From Sthenelais limicola (lineage: Eukaryota > Annelida > Polychaeta > Phyllodocida > Sigalionidae): 64,000 nt of DNA. The position numbers and the translations under genes were made by a program. Numbering within the stretch: position 1 is the stretch's first letter; every line of letters begins with the position of its first letter. The notes beneath the pieces were generated by a model that saw only the letters and a program-made list of their open reading frames with translations, was not told the DNA's origin and did not search any database. The DNA is taken from positions 49,782,966 to 49,846,965 of the forward strand of contig OW804094.1 of the NCBI GenBank assembly GCA_942159475.1, in the 5' to 3' direction. Shown here piece by piece: positions 1 to 10,747 of the stretch.

Positions 1-143
1 TTGAAGACGGTTTTTAATGCCTAGACGGTAATATAGAAGCTAAACGTTCTTGAACATGGTAACGGAAAAAAACCGTCTTCTAAAAGGGGACAAAAAAACC
101 GTCTTCAAAAACGTTTAGTACGAAGACGGTTTCACTTGCAGTG
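1..143. mobile_element. TIR-type element fragment, inverted partner at 34.3 kb
   Basis: The right end reads, on the minus strand, CACTGCAAGTGAAACCGT. The body repeats GAAGACG/CGTCTTC and AAACGTTTAG words. The whole stretch reappears in reverse complement at 34261-34406, with small differences. It is cut by the window start. No coding sequence is present. A non-autonomous DNA element is the simplest reading; the family is unknown. Confidence 0.55.
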
Positions 144-1244
144 TAATAGGGGGTTTGCATGTCTCATTGCGCATTCCCATTACAGTGCATGCTGGGATAG
201 ATTTTGTTTTTCTTGTGAACATGAAAGAAAATAATTCCTGACAATTAATTTTCTTTCTTTGAGTAGGCTAGGCCTAGGTTTATGGATTAGATTTAACAGA
301 ATACAAAGAAATATCCTATTTTATTGTGTTTCCCATTAAAAAGAACTAGTAACAACACTTTAATAAACATCTGCCACACCTTTTAAGGACTTGAATTGCA
401 TAAATACAGAGGTTGGCTAGACCATTAGGCCTACTGCTAGTAGGGACGGCACCTACGACGATATATATTTGACCCTCGCAGAACAGTTAGGCCTACATGT
501 GGGTGACAGTGAATCACAGTGAATTGGCAGATTTAACACCAGTTTTGACCGTGAATGGACATGATTTGCACAGAGAATAGGCTATATCAATATAAAGTAG
601 AAATCCAGACTATTTGTGGATAAATAAGGAAGCTAGGAGGCTATTAATTTCCCTTTTTTCCCCGATGCCAGCCATGACGCAAAAGCATACATCGTAACAT
701 CTTCTATTTACACAACGTTAGTAATGCGCATTGTACTTGACAACACTTTTTCCCGCGCATGGATCAGGCCTATGTACCCAGCCTATTTTTTTTATTAGCT
801 AAGGGCAATGTAATTAATAAGTTATCAACCTCCTCCTGTAAGTGTGACAATGTTGAAAGTTTAGGCAACTACATCACAGGGGTGTAATAATATTATTTCA
901 CCACATGTTAAAGCCAGTTATATATGGGTAAATCCCAATGGGGACCCTCATTTGCATTTATAAGCTACATTTATACTTCTCATCAAGGTCAACCATGTAT
1001 ACTGCCGGTGTCATATAAAAAAAATGACCCCTACCAAAAGTGACCCAGTGGTCGTTTTTGGCACATCAAAATTTGACCCAGGGGTCTTTTTTAGGCAATC
1101 GAAAAGTGACCGACTCTATCGAAAAGTGACCCAGTCATGTATGCAGGGTTATAAATACATAACTTTTACCCAGTATTGGTGGCATTCTATTTGTATCCAA
1201 ATTTCTTGAGGGGGCCGGGCGGGAGCGAAGGCATAGGAATTAGA
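144..1244. other. intergenic, no gene recognised
   Basis: No supported coding frame. AGGCCTA-type words occur near 268, 425 and 487, a feature shared with the 4-7 kb and 37-41 kb intervals. A short tandem motif built on AAAAGTGACC and AAATTTGACC lies at about 1030-1130 and produces a spurious 61-codon frame. Confidence 0.5.
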
Positions 1245-1361
1245 TCTTTTTAATGTATACCATCGTTGGAATCAGCTTGATCTCATCTTTTCAAAATAAT
1301 ATAATGGTATTTCAAAATCCTTTTTTGCTACTTGGGACTCATTTTCCTTTAACACATCACA
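1245..1361 (-). mobile_element. TGTGATGTG MITE, one end only
   Basis: Contains the family's left subterminal block in reverse (TTGGAATC..CTTGATCTCATC) and the terminal repeat ending in AACACATCAC. It is a truncated copy of the MITE described at 31741-32139. Confidence 0.75.
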
Positions 1362-2056
1362 CTTGAGATTGGTCTTGCAAATTTATTTTGATTTTATTTC
1401 CATAGAAGTGATGACAGAAAATCGGATGCACTTTCTGCTACAGAGCATTTCTTCAAAGTATACGAGTAATAAAATGTATAACATATGCATGTCAAGTCTT
1501 TTAAGAAAATACAACAATCATAACGATAGTCTTAAGGAACACTTTTAATTCACATATTGGTGTTTATGGCTGTTCTGTCTGTATCGACTAGAAGAATGAG
1601 AAAACGAAGTACTTTGAAAACCTAAATACATGAAATATTAAGAACCTCATTATTTACGATACGCTATAGAACAAGGGGGTTGGATTGTGGAAAGACATTG
1701 GGGAGGGGCAGGGGGTGGGGCGATGGGCGGGATTATGTAAATGAACACGGGGAGAACAATGGCGTCAAGGATGCAATCCGTCGACACTGTTTCCATTGTT
1801 TAGGTAATTGCTTATTCTAACTAGCCAATCAGAGTTATTTATCATACCAATGGTTTTTCTCACCTCATTTAATGCCTACTTTAATAGGTATGCATTTCGG
1901 AAGTGTGCGACACCATTTCTCAAGATGGAGTACATGGACACAATGACTTCCCCCGACGAACCTTGCAGCTCTGATCTTAGTCTGAATAAATGTGTTTCTT
2001 GTATCAAAGTATCCGTATTCGATTTGAATTGAAAATATTTTATTTGCCAATTATAT
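1362..2056. other. intergenic, no gene recognised
   Basis: No frame resembles a protein. A G-rich patch lies at about 1675-1735. Confidence 0.45.
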
Positions 2057-2250
2057 AGTCATGTGTTACAGGAAAATGAGTCACAAGTCGCACAAATTGG
2101 ATTTTGAGACATCATCATATTTGAAACGATGCGATCAAGCCGATTCCAATGATAGTAAACATCAAGAAGCTAAGTATTTCTAGATTTTAAGTTTGATATT
2201 TCTATTTAAAAAAAGGAGTTTCCAATATTTCTGGCTGGACATTCACGTGT
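2057..2250 (+). mobile_element. TGTGATGTG MITE, left half
   Basis: Begins with the terminal repeat (ATGTGTTACAGGAAAATGAG) and runs through the left subterminal block to the GGACATTCACG middle segment. It then passes directly into the 48-bp minisatellite instead of the right half. Confidence 0.8.
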
Positions 2251-2255
2251 GAAAA

Positions 2256-2555
2256 GGGGTGAGTGGAGGAGGAGAGGGGCGAAATGAGGTGAGTGTATGA
2301 GAAGGGGTGAGTGGAGGAGGAGAGGGGTGACATGGGGTGAAGGTATGAGAAGGGGTGAGTGAACGAGGGGAGGGGCGAAATAGGGTAAGCATATGAGAAG
2401 GGGTGAGTTGAGGAGGAGAGGGGCAAAATGGGGTGAGGGTATGAGAAGGGGTGAGTTGAGGAGGAGAGGGGTGAGATGGGATGACAAAATAAGAGGGGGT
2501 TAGTGGAGGAGGGGAGGCGAGATGGGGTGAGTGTGTGTATAATGAGAGGGGATGA
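2256..2555 (+). repeat. 48-bp GGGGTGAG minisatellite
   Basis: About six units of 47-53 bp, each opening with GGGGTGAGTGGAGGAGG and closing with TATGAGAA. Because 48 is divisible by three, long open frames appear on the minus strand (74 and 93 codons); these are products of the repeat, not genes. The same unit builds the array at 34868-35345. Confidence 0.85.
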
Positions 2556-2639
2556 GTGGATGAGAAAAGAATTTCAAAATCTTAACTATTAGTCTTTTTG
2601 TGAGGGGTGTACACAAACCACGCTCCTTATCAATCAATT

Positions 2640-2815
2640 CAAACTTTTAAAAAGACCACTTCATACCTGATGAAGGGCATCTATATAGCTCGAAAGCTTG
2701 TGTAATTAATAAAATAAAAATCAACAACCTTTAATGATATGTACATCGATTCATCATTTCCACCCCAGCTCTAACCGATATACAGCGATACTCTCCCCTT
2801 CTACCGTTTATAAAG
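2640..2815 (+). mobile_element. retroelement 3' tail with hammerhead-like core
   Basis: CCTGATGAAGGGC followed after a short loop by GCTCGAAAGC resembles the CUGANGA..GAAA core of the hammerhead ribozymes found in Penelope-like elements and other invertebrate retroelements. A downstream block with CGATATACAGCGATA recurs inside a MITE at 56868-56882. No reverse transcriptase is attached. Assignment to Penelope-like elements is an inference. Confidence 0.4.
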
Positions 2816-3960
2816 AAATTGAACAAATCCATATCACGTTTCCAGTTGCATCTATTATTTGAATTATTTACATATATGATAAAACCTCCAGATCTCGTGG
2901 CTAGCAAAGGCTATATTTATATCACAAACTAACGAGTTCAAATGAGTAGAACAATCTACACAATATAATAACATAATTTCCCTTCACAGAATTTCAAGTG
3001 GATTAACAACACTTTGATAAATACATCCTGCATATAAAACCATTTTGAAAACCAATCAGTTGACAATATGGTGCGGATCCCATACATCATCCACTATCAC
3101 ATATCCACTTGAAACCATTATTTAACTATTTACACATGACAGAAAGGTCAGATCTCGTGGCCATGAGGAACAACTGTCTGCTCCTTAGTGAGGACAGAAA
3201 ACTAACAGATTTGTGGTTTCTTTTCTGCATCTTGAAGTTATGCATGCCTTCTCCCATCGTCATACATGTCATGGAGGTCCCTCAGCATAGTGGTGCCGGT
3301 CAACAGCTCAGTGTGAAGGAGACAATCCGCAAGGGTAAAAGAGTTATCCACTGCTCAACATAACTCAGGATTGGCAAACCTGAAATGATTGGTTTAGAAA
3401 GCTCATTAATATGAAGTTTTCCAGTGGAAAATAGGACAGATATAAATAATGTATACAAATATATAAGGGTGAGGGGTTATTAATCTAGTATATATAGTGA
3501 TAGAAAAGCCTGATATTCATCTCTTAAAAAAGGAGAGAAATAAGAGGGAACAAAATAGAGCTTTTGACTTAAAGTCTAATAAAGGATTTCCATAAATGTA
3601 ACGAATACATGGAATAGAAGAGTCAGGTATCCGCTGCTATTACACTATATGTTCCCTACTTTAGATTAAGTGATTATGCAGCGTAATTGTAATTTAATGT
3701 TTTAATAGAAGATATCGTAGACTTTCCACTGCTACATTTTGACAATGAAGCAAAAAATATTCAACGTTCTAATTATTTAGTTAAGTAATGCATATGTGTA
3801 CATGTAAAGAGATAACAGAAGGAAAGTAAATGTGAACTATATCTTTCCCGAATTGATGATCTCTTATAGTATTTTGAATTATATTGTTCTTGGACACAGA
3901 GATATCATGTGTATATTGTTACAACATCAGAAATTGAGAGAAATATCATTTGCTACATTG
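2816..3960. other. no gene recognised; local duplicated motif
   Basis: Two imperfect copies of a block containing ATTTACA..ATGA and AGATCTCGTGGC lie at about 2862-2915 and 3123-3165. An 84-codon plus-strand frame (3109-3363) covers the second copy but has no recognisable motif, so it is not called as a gene. Confidence 0.4.
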
Positions 3961-4345
3961 TTAATGGAGAGAGTGAGAGAGAGAAAGAGGGGGAATAAGA
4001 CTGGGGGTTAAGAAGGAAAAGAAAGATCTGTTGAAAGTAAAAAATGAAAGAGAAAAAATGTGTTGAAAAGAGAGGAGAAACCGAGAAAGAGAGAGTGTGT
4101 GTGTGTGTGGGGGGGGGGGATGGGGGGAAATGAGGCAGAGACAGGGCAAAAGGGGAAGGAGAAAGAATGGAGAAACAGAGAGAGAGAGAGAGAGAGGGAG
4201 AAACAAGGGGATTTGGGTGGGGCGGGGGTAACTGTGGTGAGATAAAGAAAATAAGATAGAGAGACTCAGAGGCGTGGATTGCAGAGCAGAGGGAAAGAGC
4301 CGGGAAAGAGGGGAGAGAGGGAGAGAGACAGAAGTAGACAGAACC
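3961..4345 (+). repeat. purine-rich GA/GT microsatellite tract
   Basis: Long strand-asymmetric purine run with a (GT)n tract near 4096-4109, a G run near 4110-4119 and (GA)n near 4177-4196. The 140-codon minus-strand frame here is a serine/proline/leucine translation of the repeat. Confidence 0.85.
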
Positions 4346-4516
4346 AGAGGGGAGAGAGGGAGTGCACTAGGCATATAAATCAATGAAATACATAGTCCTT
4401 GGCTTGGTCACACACACCCCTTAATTAACATAATTAAAACACCTGGCATAAGGCTTGGTCAAGACTTGTACCACCGAATCGATCAAATAGAAACATTTTC
4501 TTAGAGTTACACTTAC

Positions 4517-4669
4517 ATGCCATTGGTCAGCAAGCAGGCCAAGTCAGCTGTCTGCCTCGCATTAGGCCTATATGGTACTTCTGTGGTCCAATCGTCAATT
4601 TCTCAAACTGTCTGCATAGTAGGGCAGGACCACATTGTTTGTGTACGCCTAGGGTTCTCCAGCAATCAT
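4517..4669 (-). other. candidate transcribed exon, duplicated at 39.6 kb
   Basis: On the minus strand a T-rich tract (TGTTTTGTTTTGATTAG) precedes the exon and GGCAT|GTAAGT ends it. The segment at 39562-39684 has the same acceptor tract and an equivalent donor (GGCAC|GTAAGT). Retention of both splice signals in two otherwise diverged copies suggests real splicing. All frames contain stops except a short one starting at the terminal ATGGCA, so this may be 5' untranslated sequence. It may pair with the exon ending at 4839. Confidence 0.35.
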
Positions 4670-4838
4670 CTAATCAAAACAAAACATACATCCAAAATTA
4701 GAAATCTGTAGTCAATGCACATCCGCTATTAATTCACTACGGTAGGTATCGACTAGGCCCAGACTAGGCCTGACCTGACCTTTGGTAGAACGCACTAAAT
4801 ATTGACTCAGTTCTAATGCATAGGGTGATTTAACTTAC

Positions 4839-4945
4839 CTGATAATCTCTGTTACACGGTTGGCAGCTCCATTGTGCTTTTGTAGAAACATGAAACTCGG
4901 GTCGAAATATAAACTAAATATAAACTAAAACTTTGAACCGTCCGC
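4839..4945 (-). other. candidate first exon next to promoter-like block
   Basis: A consensus donor on the minus strand (ATCAG|GTAAGT) lies about 100 bp downstream of YY1-like and NRF1-like motifs. A frame opening with MFLQKHNGAANR is open up to the donor, but joined to the exon at 4669 it meets a stop at once. Exon 1 is therefore either non-coding or spliced to another exon. The 5' limit is a guess. Confidence 0.3.
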
Positions 4946-4980
4946 CATTTTGTCTAGAGGCTCTACGCATGCGCACTTGA
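4940..4980 (-). promoter_or_regulatory. promoter-like block: YY1-like and NRF1-like sites
   Basis: CCGCCATTTTG at 4942-4952 (CAAAATGGCGG on the minus strand) matches the YY1 core, and GCATGCGCA at 4967-4975 matches NRF1. In animals both motifs cluster near transcription starts of broadly expressed genes. The downstream splice donor on the minus strand supports transcription in that direction. Confidence 0.4.
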
Positions 4981-4984
4981 GAAC

Positions 4985-6560
4985 AGTTGATAGTGCGACA
5001 CTGCATTGCCACATCTGGGGGCAAGGGGACGGATAGGCCTACTTTGTCTACGCTGCCGCATACACTGCACCATGCTCGGTATTCGGTATCCTATGCCCCT
5101 GTCTGAATGCTAACACCTCTACTGGAGGTGCACATTCATTCCCCATTTTTTTAAATTAAACACCTTTGTCGTGGAGGTTGGCCCCCACAACACAACAATC
5201 CAATATTGATCTAATTAAATGTTTCTTTATTTGGGACTCAAGCCCTTAGTCATGCTCCAACAAATGGTAGCCTACATTGGTAAAATCTGGACCTACATGA
5301 CACTTTATACTTTTGATACTTTAAATCAATGAGATCCCAAATATACTGAGATATACCCGGTATTCATAATTTTTTCAACCAAATTTAGCAGAATTTCCTT
5401 AATGTGTAGAGCTGCCAATTGTACATTTTTTGAAAATCTGACCCTTATACGCTGGCCTATTTTCTCGGTCATTTTTATAAAAATAACATTCTCTAATATG
5501 AATCTTGTCTTGCGTAGAGACCGTTTAATTGGGTTCCCAGCGGGGAGTTTTGAGTGAAAAAACTGCCGCAAATTTTTGCCGCGCGTAACTGATCGTCGCT
5601 CATTTCAAAATGCAAATATCAAAATACCATTTACACCATGAAAAAGCTGAGAAAAATAGCTTGAAAACCATGTTTTTTGTGAAGCAATTTTAACTATCAA
5701 TTTGAGTGAGTTGAAGTAAACATAAAAGATTCGCGCACATTGACGGGAGTAGCGCGACTGTCAAATACAGAGGAGCGGTGGTGTGGTAATGCTAGTTTAA
5801 ACTTAGAAAATGGTTTTCTGTTATTCTCTGTTTGAGAGGCCTTTTCAGAAAAACAGATTTGATAATAGGAAATTATTAATGTCCTATTCAGAAAAACCTC
5901 TTTCGGAAGAGTTAATTACTCTATTGATATAATCTAACTTTACATAGGTGTCAACAGAATTCATGGGGTTTATACTAAAATTGCAAATTGTTATAGAACC
6001 TATAGATATTATTTGATTCTATTTCTCTCATACAATTATGTTTTTGACCAATCAAATGTGTAAATCTAGGGTCAGAGGGGGAGGGAGGAATTATGGTGAT
6101 GTGGAGTGAAGGGGGACTTTCCCTTCCTCTCCCTTAAAATGTAATACTTGGCGAAAAATCGACCCTGCCCCCCTGATGCTGAGGTTTGCCAATTTAGAAT
6201 ACACTGAGTATGCCACTGAGAATCTCCCTGGCTATAGGCCTAAATCAGACATAAAATGTTGGGTATTGCATCGGTCACATCCTATTGGTTGAATAAATAG
6301 ATTGACAACACAAAACGAGTTTATTATTAAATGTACAATGTCCTACTTTGGGGAGGGGTACAGCATGTTTACTCAGATATCAGCATTACCACTGTAGGCC
6401 TACAGGCCCGTATCCCAATTACATCATATAAGACTTTTAAATGGTTAAATGGTTTCACCGATATCTTATCCTGGCTGATAAAACTAAAACAATTTCAATT
6501 TTTTGTATTTTATACTTTGTTGGGATATTTTGGGGAGAAAGTAATTCCCTTAACGGGGAC
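4985..6560. other. no gene recognised
   Basis: Frames of 77-82 codons exist but have no motif. AGGCCTA words occur near 6236 and 6393. Confidence 0.4.
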
Positions 6561-7164
6561 ATAGTAATATTTCTGTGTGCAAACAATGGCTTCTGTGAAT
6601 ACACTATCCTAGTAGGCTATAGCAGCAATGTCTCACATTTGTGTTTTAACACCTGGCAATGCCACATTCCCCTTCCCAATACTCATTGAGGTGTGGCATC
6701 ATTTTCGCAAGTTTGAAAGCTCAGGCGAAAATTCAAACAGAGCTGATAGTGTGTTCAAAAATCGCCATGATTGTTATGAGGTGAGTGTTGTTAAGAAAAA
6801 TTGTTAATAAGCAATTATTAAGTAATAATGACTAAGGGAGGCTTTTTAAAGGAAGGTACATTGGTCGATTGGGCACATGGAGATGGTGGGAGATATAATT
6901 ATTATGAACAAATAGTGAATGATTGTAATTTTAAAACCTTAAGAAAGTTCTGTTTTCAAATTTTTATAATAAATAATTTCTTCAAATCGTAATGAAAACA
7001 TACATGTTTTAACCAAATTATAGGCCCTATTGTAATTTGACTTTAACATTATTCCTTTTACTTAATATGACACAATCTGTATCCTATAAGAATGCGTTTT
7101 TGGATCGTATTAATAGTATCCATAACAATGTTTTGGCTTTTGATTAACAAAGGTCAAACTTATA

Positions 7165-7215
7165 ACTTGCCCCCCCCCCCCATTTCAAAATAGCTTCTGA
7201 CGCCCCTGAAAAGTT
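7165..7215 (-). repeat. poly-C tract with GGGGCGTCAGAAGC motif
   Basis: On the minus strand GGGGCGTCAGAAGC leads towards a G run. The same arrangement (GGGGCGTCGGAACGGGGGG) is at 62306-62333, which suggests shared repeat ends. Confidence 0.4.
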
Positions 7216-7604
7216 TTGATCTCATAAGTGTTCCGAAATAGTAATGTCTGTATCGATATAGCGATCTAATTATTGCGTGAATAACTCCTAAATTCTTTTC
7301 TTGTATCCTATCTGGAAATTCTTCTAAATATAATGTAACATTCTGTCCCCCACTCACACAAGCTTGGGACTTCTAAATATAAATATATCAGGTAGTTTAT
7401 AAATATATCAGATGAAAAAAATCATTTAAAAATATATCAGATGAAAAAAAACATTTTGTGGTAATAAAAAATATATATCAGATAGTTTCTCTTGATCATT
7501 CCGATGGAATAGTTTTGATATAAAAAGACATGTTCATTGAACAATCATACTGTTGGCTTAATAGAAAAGACATGTTCCTTGAACAATCAAACCATTGGCT
7601 AAAT

Positions 7605-7820
7605 AGTGTTGAAGATGCTCCGTATTGAAGAACGTCTTCAACAGTTAAAAGCATGTTGCAGAACGTTTAGCACAGTGGACGGGAGCGCGGGGCTTGATTG
7701 TAAAATCGTAATCAGTGCAATAAGCGTCTACACCAATGTGTTGTAAACGGGGTTGAACATGGAAGCATGTTCAACAACGTTTAGATTAAATACGTTGTGG
7801 TAAACGGTGCCTTTGCAGTG
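7605..7820 (+). mobile_element. 216-bp non-autonomous element, copy 1
   Basis: Ends in CTTTGCAGTG, that is CACTGCAAAG on the other strand, like the CACTGCAAG end at 1-143. It carries AACGTTTAG and GTCTTCAACAG words. A second copy at 44271-44488 is similar along its whole length. No coding capacity. Confidence 0.6.
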
Positions 7821-8024
7821 TAGTAAAGTAGCTAAATATGTTTTATAGAATGACCTTAGAAATGTAATGTACTGTCTTAAAATTTGGTACATGGATTAAT
7901 ATGACTTAAAGTGATAAGCTTTTCAACAATGCGATCTTTCTAATGAAGAATTCTTGTGAATAAATCACTTTGGAAAATATGATTTTTGCGACTTGTGACT
8001 CATTTTCCTGAAACACATTACATA
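7821..8024 (+). mobile_element. TGTGATGTG MITE, right half
   Basis: Starts at the family's middle segment (AGTAAAGTAGCTAAATATG) and ends with the terminal repeat TTTTGCGACTTGTGACTCAT..AACACATTACATA. The left half is missing; the 216-bp element abuts the break. Confidence 0.85.
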
Positions 8025-8625
8025 TACGACGAAGGGTTGGCAAAAGGGTATACATGCTTCTGGGTCTGGGCCTTTCCAGGTCTTCCCGCTATTACCAACC
8101 GTTACGTGTGGTATTTCCTCATAACCTCATAACCTATATGGACAAGTTATGTTGGAAATTCTTGTCGTCCTTTCTTGTCCGTCCTTCTCTTTGTCACTCT
8201 GACAGATTGACCTTAAATGGAATTTGGAAATCATTGTGATATTAAACTGTTTGCTATGAACCTAGTATGTAGAATTGTATGCACGGCGTTTATATCATTT
8301 ATATATTTTTTTAATGTCACCTTGTATTATCTCTTATTTACATACCGGAATTCACAAAAATATTTCATGGTGCAATATCTGCTAGAACTCTGTTTGCCTT
8401 ATATTATATTGTGTAGATAATGGATACTTATATATTAATATTTTATTAGTATCAATGGTAGAATATCAATTATATAAACTAAAATATTCTATCTGGAACT
8501 TAAACTGAGAATAAGATTGTAATGATGTGATGCTTATGGAAATAAAAAAAAAGAGCAACCAAATCCAACATCAATCTCTATGCGTATTCAATGTACACAT
8601 CTTTACTTTGGATGTCTTTTTTCTT
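8025..8625. other. no gene recognised
   Basis: AT-rich; short frames at 8054-8420 have no motifs. Confidence 0.4.
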
Positions 8626-9473
8626 TTTTTTGAACAGATCTTTATTCAGGTTCCAGCGAGGCATATGCCAGGGGAAATATAGAGTGTATAAATATGGCTC
8701 GGACAAGCCGGTATTCCGCCATACCCTGAGATGTCGCATATAAACTTGGGGTCCGAGTGAGAACATTGCAATCATATAATGTCGACATTAGGGGTGTGAA
8801 GCTAGGAGGGGGTGAGTTAATGGGATGAGATGGGGTTGAGGAGGGTGAAAAATGTGAACGGAAGTACAACAATTTTATTCGGTTAGGGGTGTGTGTTTAC
8901 TGTTTGGCGATCAATAGGGGATCATGTAGGTAAAATTTTATAGGTTGATGTCGGGTCTAATTCAGTGGCTGAGGAGGTTATGTTTCAAGACACGTTTGAA
9001 GGATAGAGGATCAGGGTTTGATTTCAGATTGTCATCTAGTCTGTTCCAAGACAGGATTCCGGCATATGCCAGTGAATTAGAAAACGCAGTGCCAAATGGG
9101 CGATTAACTCCAAAATTTAAGTGATAGTTTTCTCTAAACCTATAGACTACATTAGGGACCCGACGTGGTATCCAATCGACTCAACACAGGTATAATTGTT
9201 TATGAAAGAACTTGGCATTGTTGAAATATATACGTTGAGAGACAGTCATCGCATTTGCGTCATTATGAAGTAATTCAATGTTCAATGTCTGGGTTTCTTT
9301 AGTGCAAAGCGTAGTGCTTTGTTCTGTAGAACCTGGAGTTTAGTTAAGATCGCTTTGTTACAACATAGATAACAGACATTACCATAATCTAAATACGTTA
9401 AGATCATTGATTTGACAAGCAGAACCCTAGTTTTTACATTCAGAGCTTGCCTATTAATGTATAGATTACAGAG

Positions 9474-9914
9474 TCAAGTATTAGCTTTTCTGATAATATT
9501 TTCAGCCATGGTATTGAACTTGAGCTTGGAGTCGATAGTGATGCCCAAGTATGTCATTGTGTCAACCCATTCAATATTGTTACCGTAAACAAGAAGTCCA
9601 GTGGTCCATTCAGGAAGAACTTTAATGTGGGGGTTAATAGGGATCAGAAGCGCCTTTGTTTTGGGTATGCTGATGGAAAGCTTATTTTCGAGGCTCCATT
9701 CGGAGATGAGCTGGACGTCAGCCTGACACTGGGCAGACAGGGTGTTGGGGTCACTGGAGTTGTTTATGAGAACGATATCATCCGCAAATAGAAGCATATG
9801 CCCAAAGATATTAAATTTACACGAATCATTCACAAATAAGTTAAATAGGAGCGGCCCCAGTATAGAGCCCTGAGGCACTCCATGGGAGGTAATTAGAGCT
9901 ATGGTTATTGGCAT
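9474..9914 (-). pseudogene. LINE reverse transcriptase, C-terminal half
   Basis: Carries GVPQGSILGPLLFNLFVND followed by LLFADDIVL, the FADD catalytic box of non-LTR reverse transcriptases, then SLENKLSISIPKTKAL (thumb-region motif) and MTYLGITIDSKLKF. This is the RT that copies element RNA at the target site. It is separated from the N-terminal half (9995-10620) by a frame change, so the protein is broken. Confidence 0.85.
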
Positions 9915-9994
9915 GAGTGCGTTGTTGACGGTTACTGAGATAGTTGGCAGCCCAGGTACAGAACCATTCCGGTAAGTGATAATAATTTAGTTTT

Positions 9995-10620
9995 TTAAGA
10001 AGTCAAAGTCTTCGAGTCAAATGCTTTTTGAAAATCAAAGAAAACAAGGGAACTAGTTTGTTTGGCATTGCGATTGGTAAGTAATTTATAAAGAAGTAGG
10101 TAGAAAGTTTCGATTGTAGAAGCGTTTTTCCTAAAGCCGCCCTGGTACTTGGTCAAAATTCCTTGATCGTCAATATAGGTTTGAGTTAAGTTGTTGACGT
10201 GTTTTTCCATAATTTTACTAATAATATGTGTTAGTGAAATGGGTCTAAGGTTAGTTAGATATTTGGCGTTTCCTTTTTTCGGAATAGGGATTACTGTTGC
10301 AGCCTTCCATCTTTGTGGCATAATGCCTTTGCCAATGGATAGATTAATTAAGTGGACAAGTTGGGGTTTGATTGCTTTCAAGAAGTAATTATAGATGTGC
10401 ATGGGGATTTCGTCACATCCAGAAGATTTATGGGGCGATAGTGTATCGATTATAGCTGTGAGCGAGTCAATAGTAAGGGGGGTGTATATATTTGCCTCAT
10501 GTGGCTGTGGAAATGGGGCGAGGTCAGTCAGTCTACATTGGTTTGAGCTTGGTGGTAAATTTTTGGCAATGTTGGAACCAACATTAGCAAAGAATTTGTT
10601 TATAATGGTGGGTACATCGT
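9995..10620 (-). pseudogene. LINE reverse transcriptase, N-terminal half
   Basis: The frame is open from about 10620 down to 9995. Motifs in order: DTLSPHKSSGCDEIP (RT entry motif), MPQRWKAATVIPIPKKG, NLRPISLTHIISKIMEKH, KYQGGFRKNAST and SSLVFFDFQKAFDS, the last holding the first catalytic Asp (VFFDF). It ends prematurely after KTLTS. A shifted frame then covers the stretch up to the FADD half, indicating a small indel. Confidence 0.85.
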
Positions 10621-10747
10621 CGGCAACGGTCCCCCCACTTAATCGCTGCCTTCAAAGGTGTGGGCCTAAGGCAGTGATTAAATGGCTTAATTACCTTCAT
10701 TTCGGGTCTGCTAATAGGTAAACTGTTTGTGTATAATCTCACGACAT

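Larger units (their letters stand above)
6560..7820 (+). repeat. duplicated segment, copy A (without DIRS-group insertion)
   Basis: Matches 40670-44488 in the same order and orientation: the block with TCTGTGAATACACTATC, the block with TTTTAACACCTGGCAATGCC, the phrase ATTGGTCGATTGGGC, the CCCACTCACAC block and the terminal 216-bp element. At 6807/6808 the sequence TTGTTAA|TAAGCAATTATT is the unoccupied equivalent of the site holding the DIRS-group element in copy B. Confidence 0.7.
8632..10625 (-). mobile_element. 5'-truncated, decayed LINE
   Basis: On the minus strand the order is: end of the endonuclease/RT linker, RT domain, then a connection-like region with a QNKALRFALKK string. The element ends near AACCTGAATAAAGATCTG, a 3' end resembling those at about 23345 and 28080. 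The 5' end is lost near 10625, where the frame breaks. Clade is uncertain (Jockey/CR1-type RT). Confidence 0.8.

Noticed and set aside
2202..2487. 74- and 93-codon minus-strand frames
   Set aside because: Repeat translation of the shorter 48-bp minisatellite array.
3109..3363. An 84-codon plus frame
   Set aside because: Covers one copy of a local duplicated motif; no homology recognised and no splice context.
3961..4383. A 140-codon minus-strand frame
   Set aside because: Produced by a GA/GT microsatellite tract; no domain and extreme composition.
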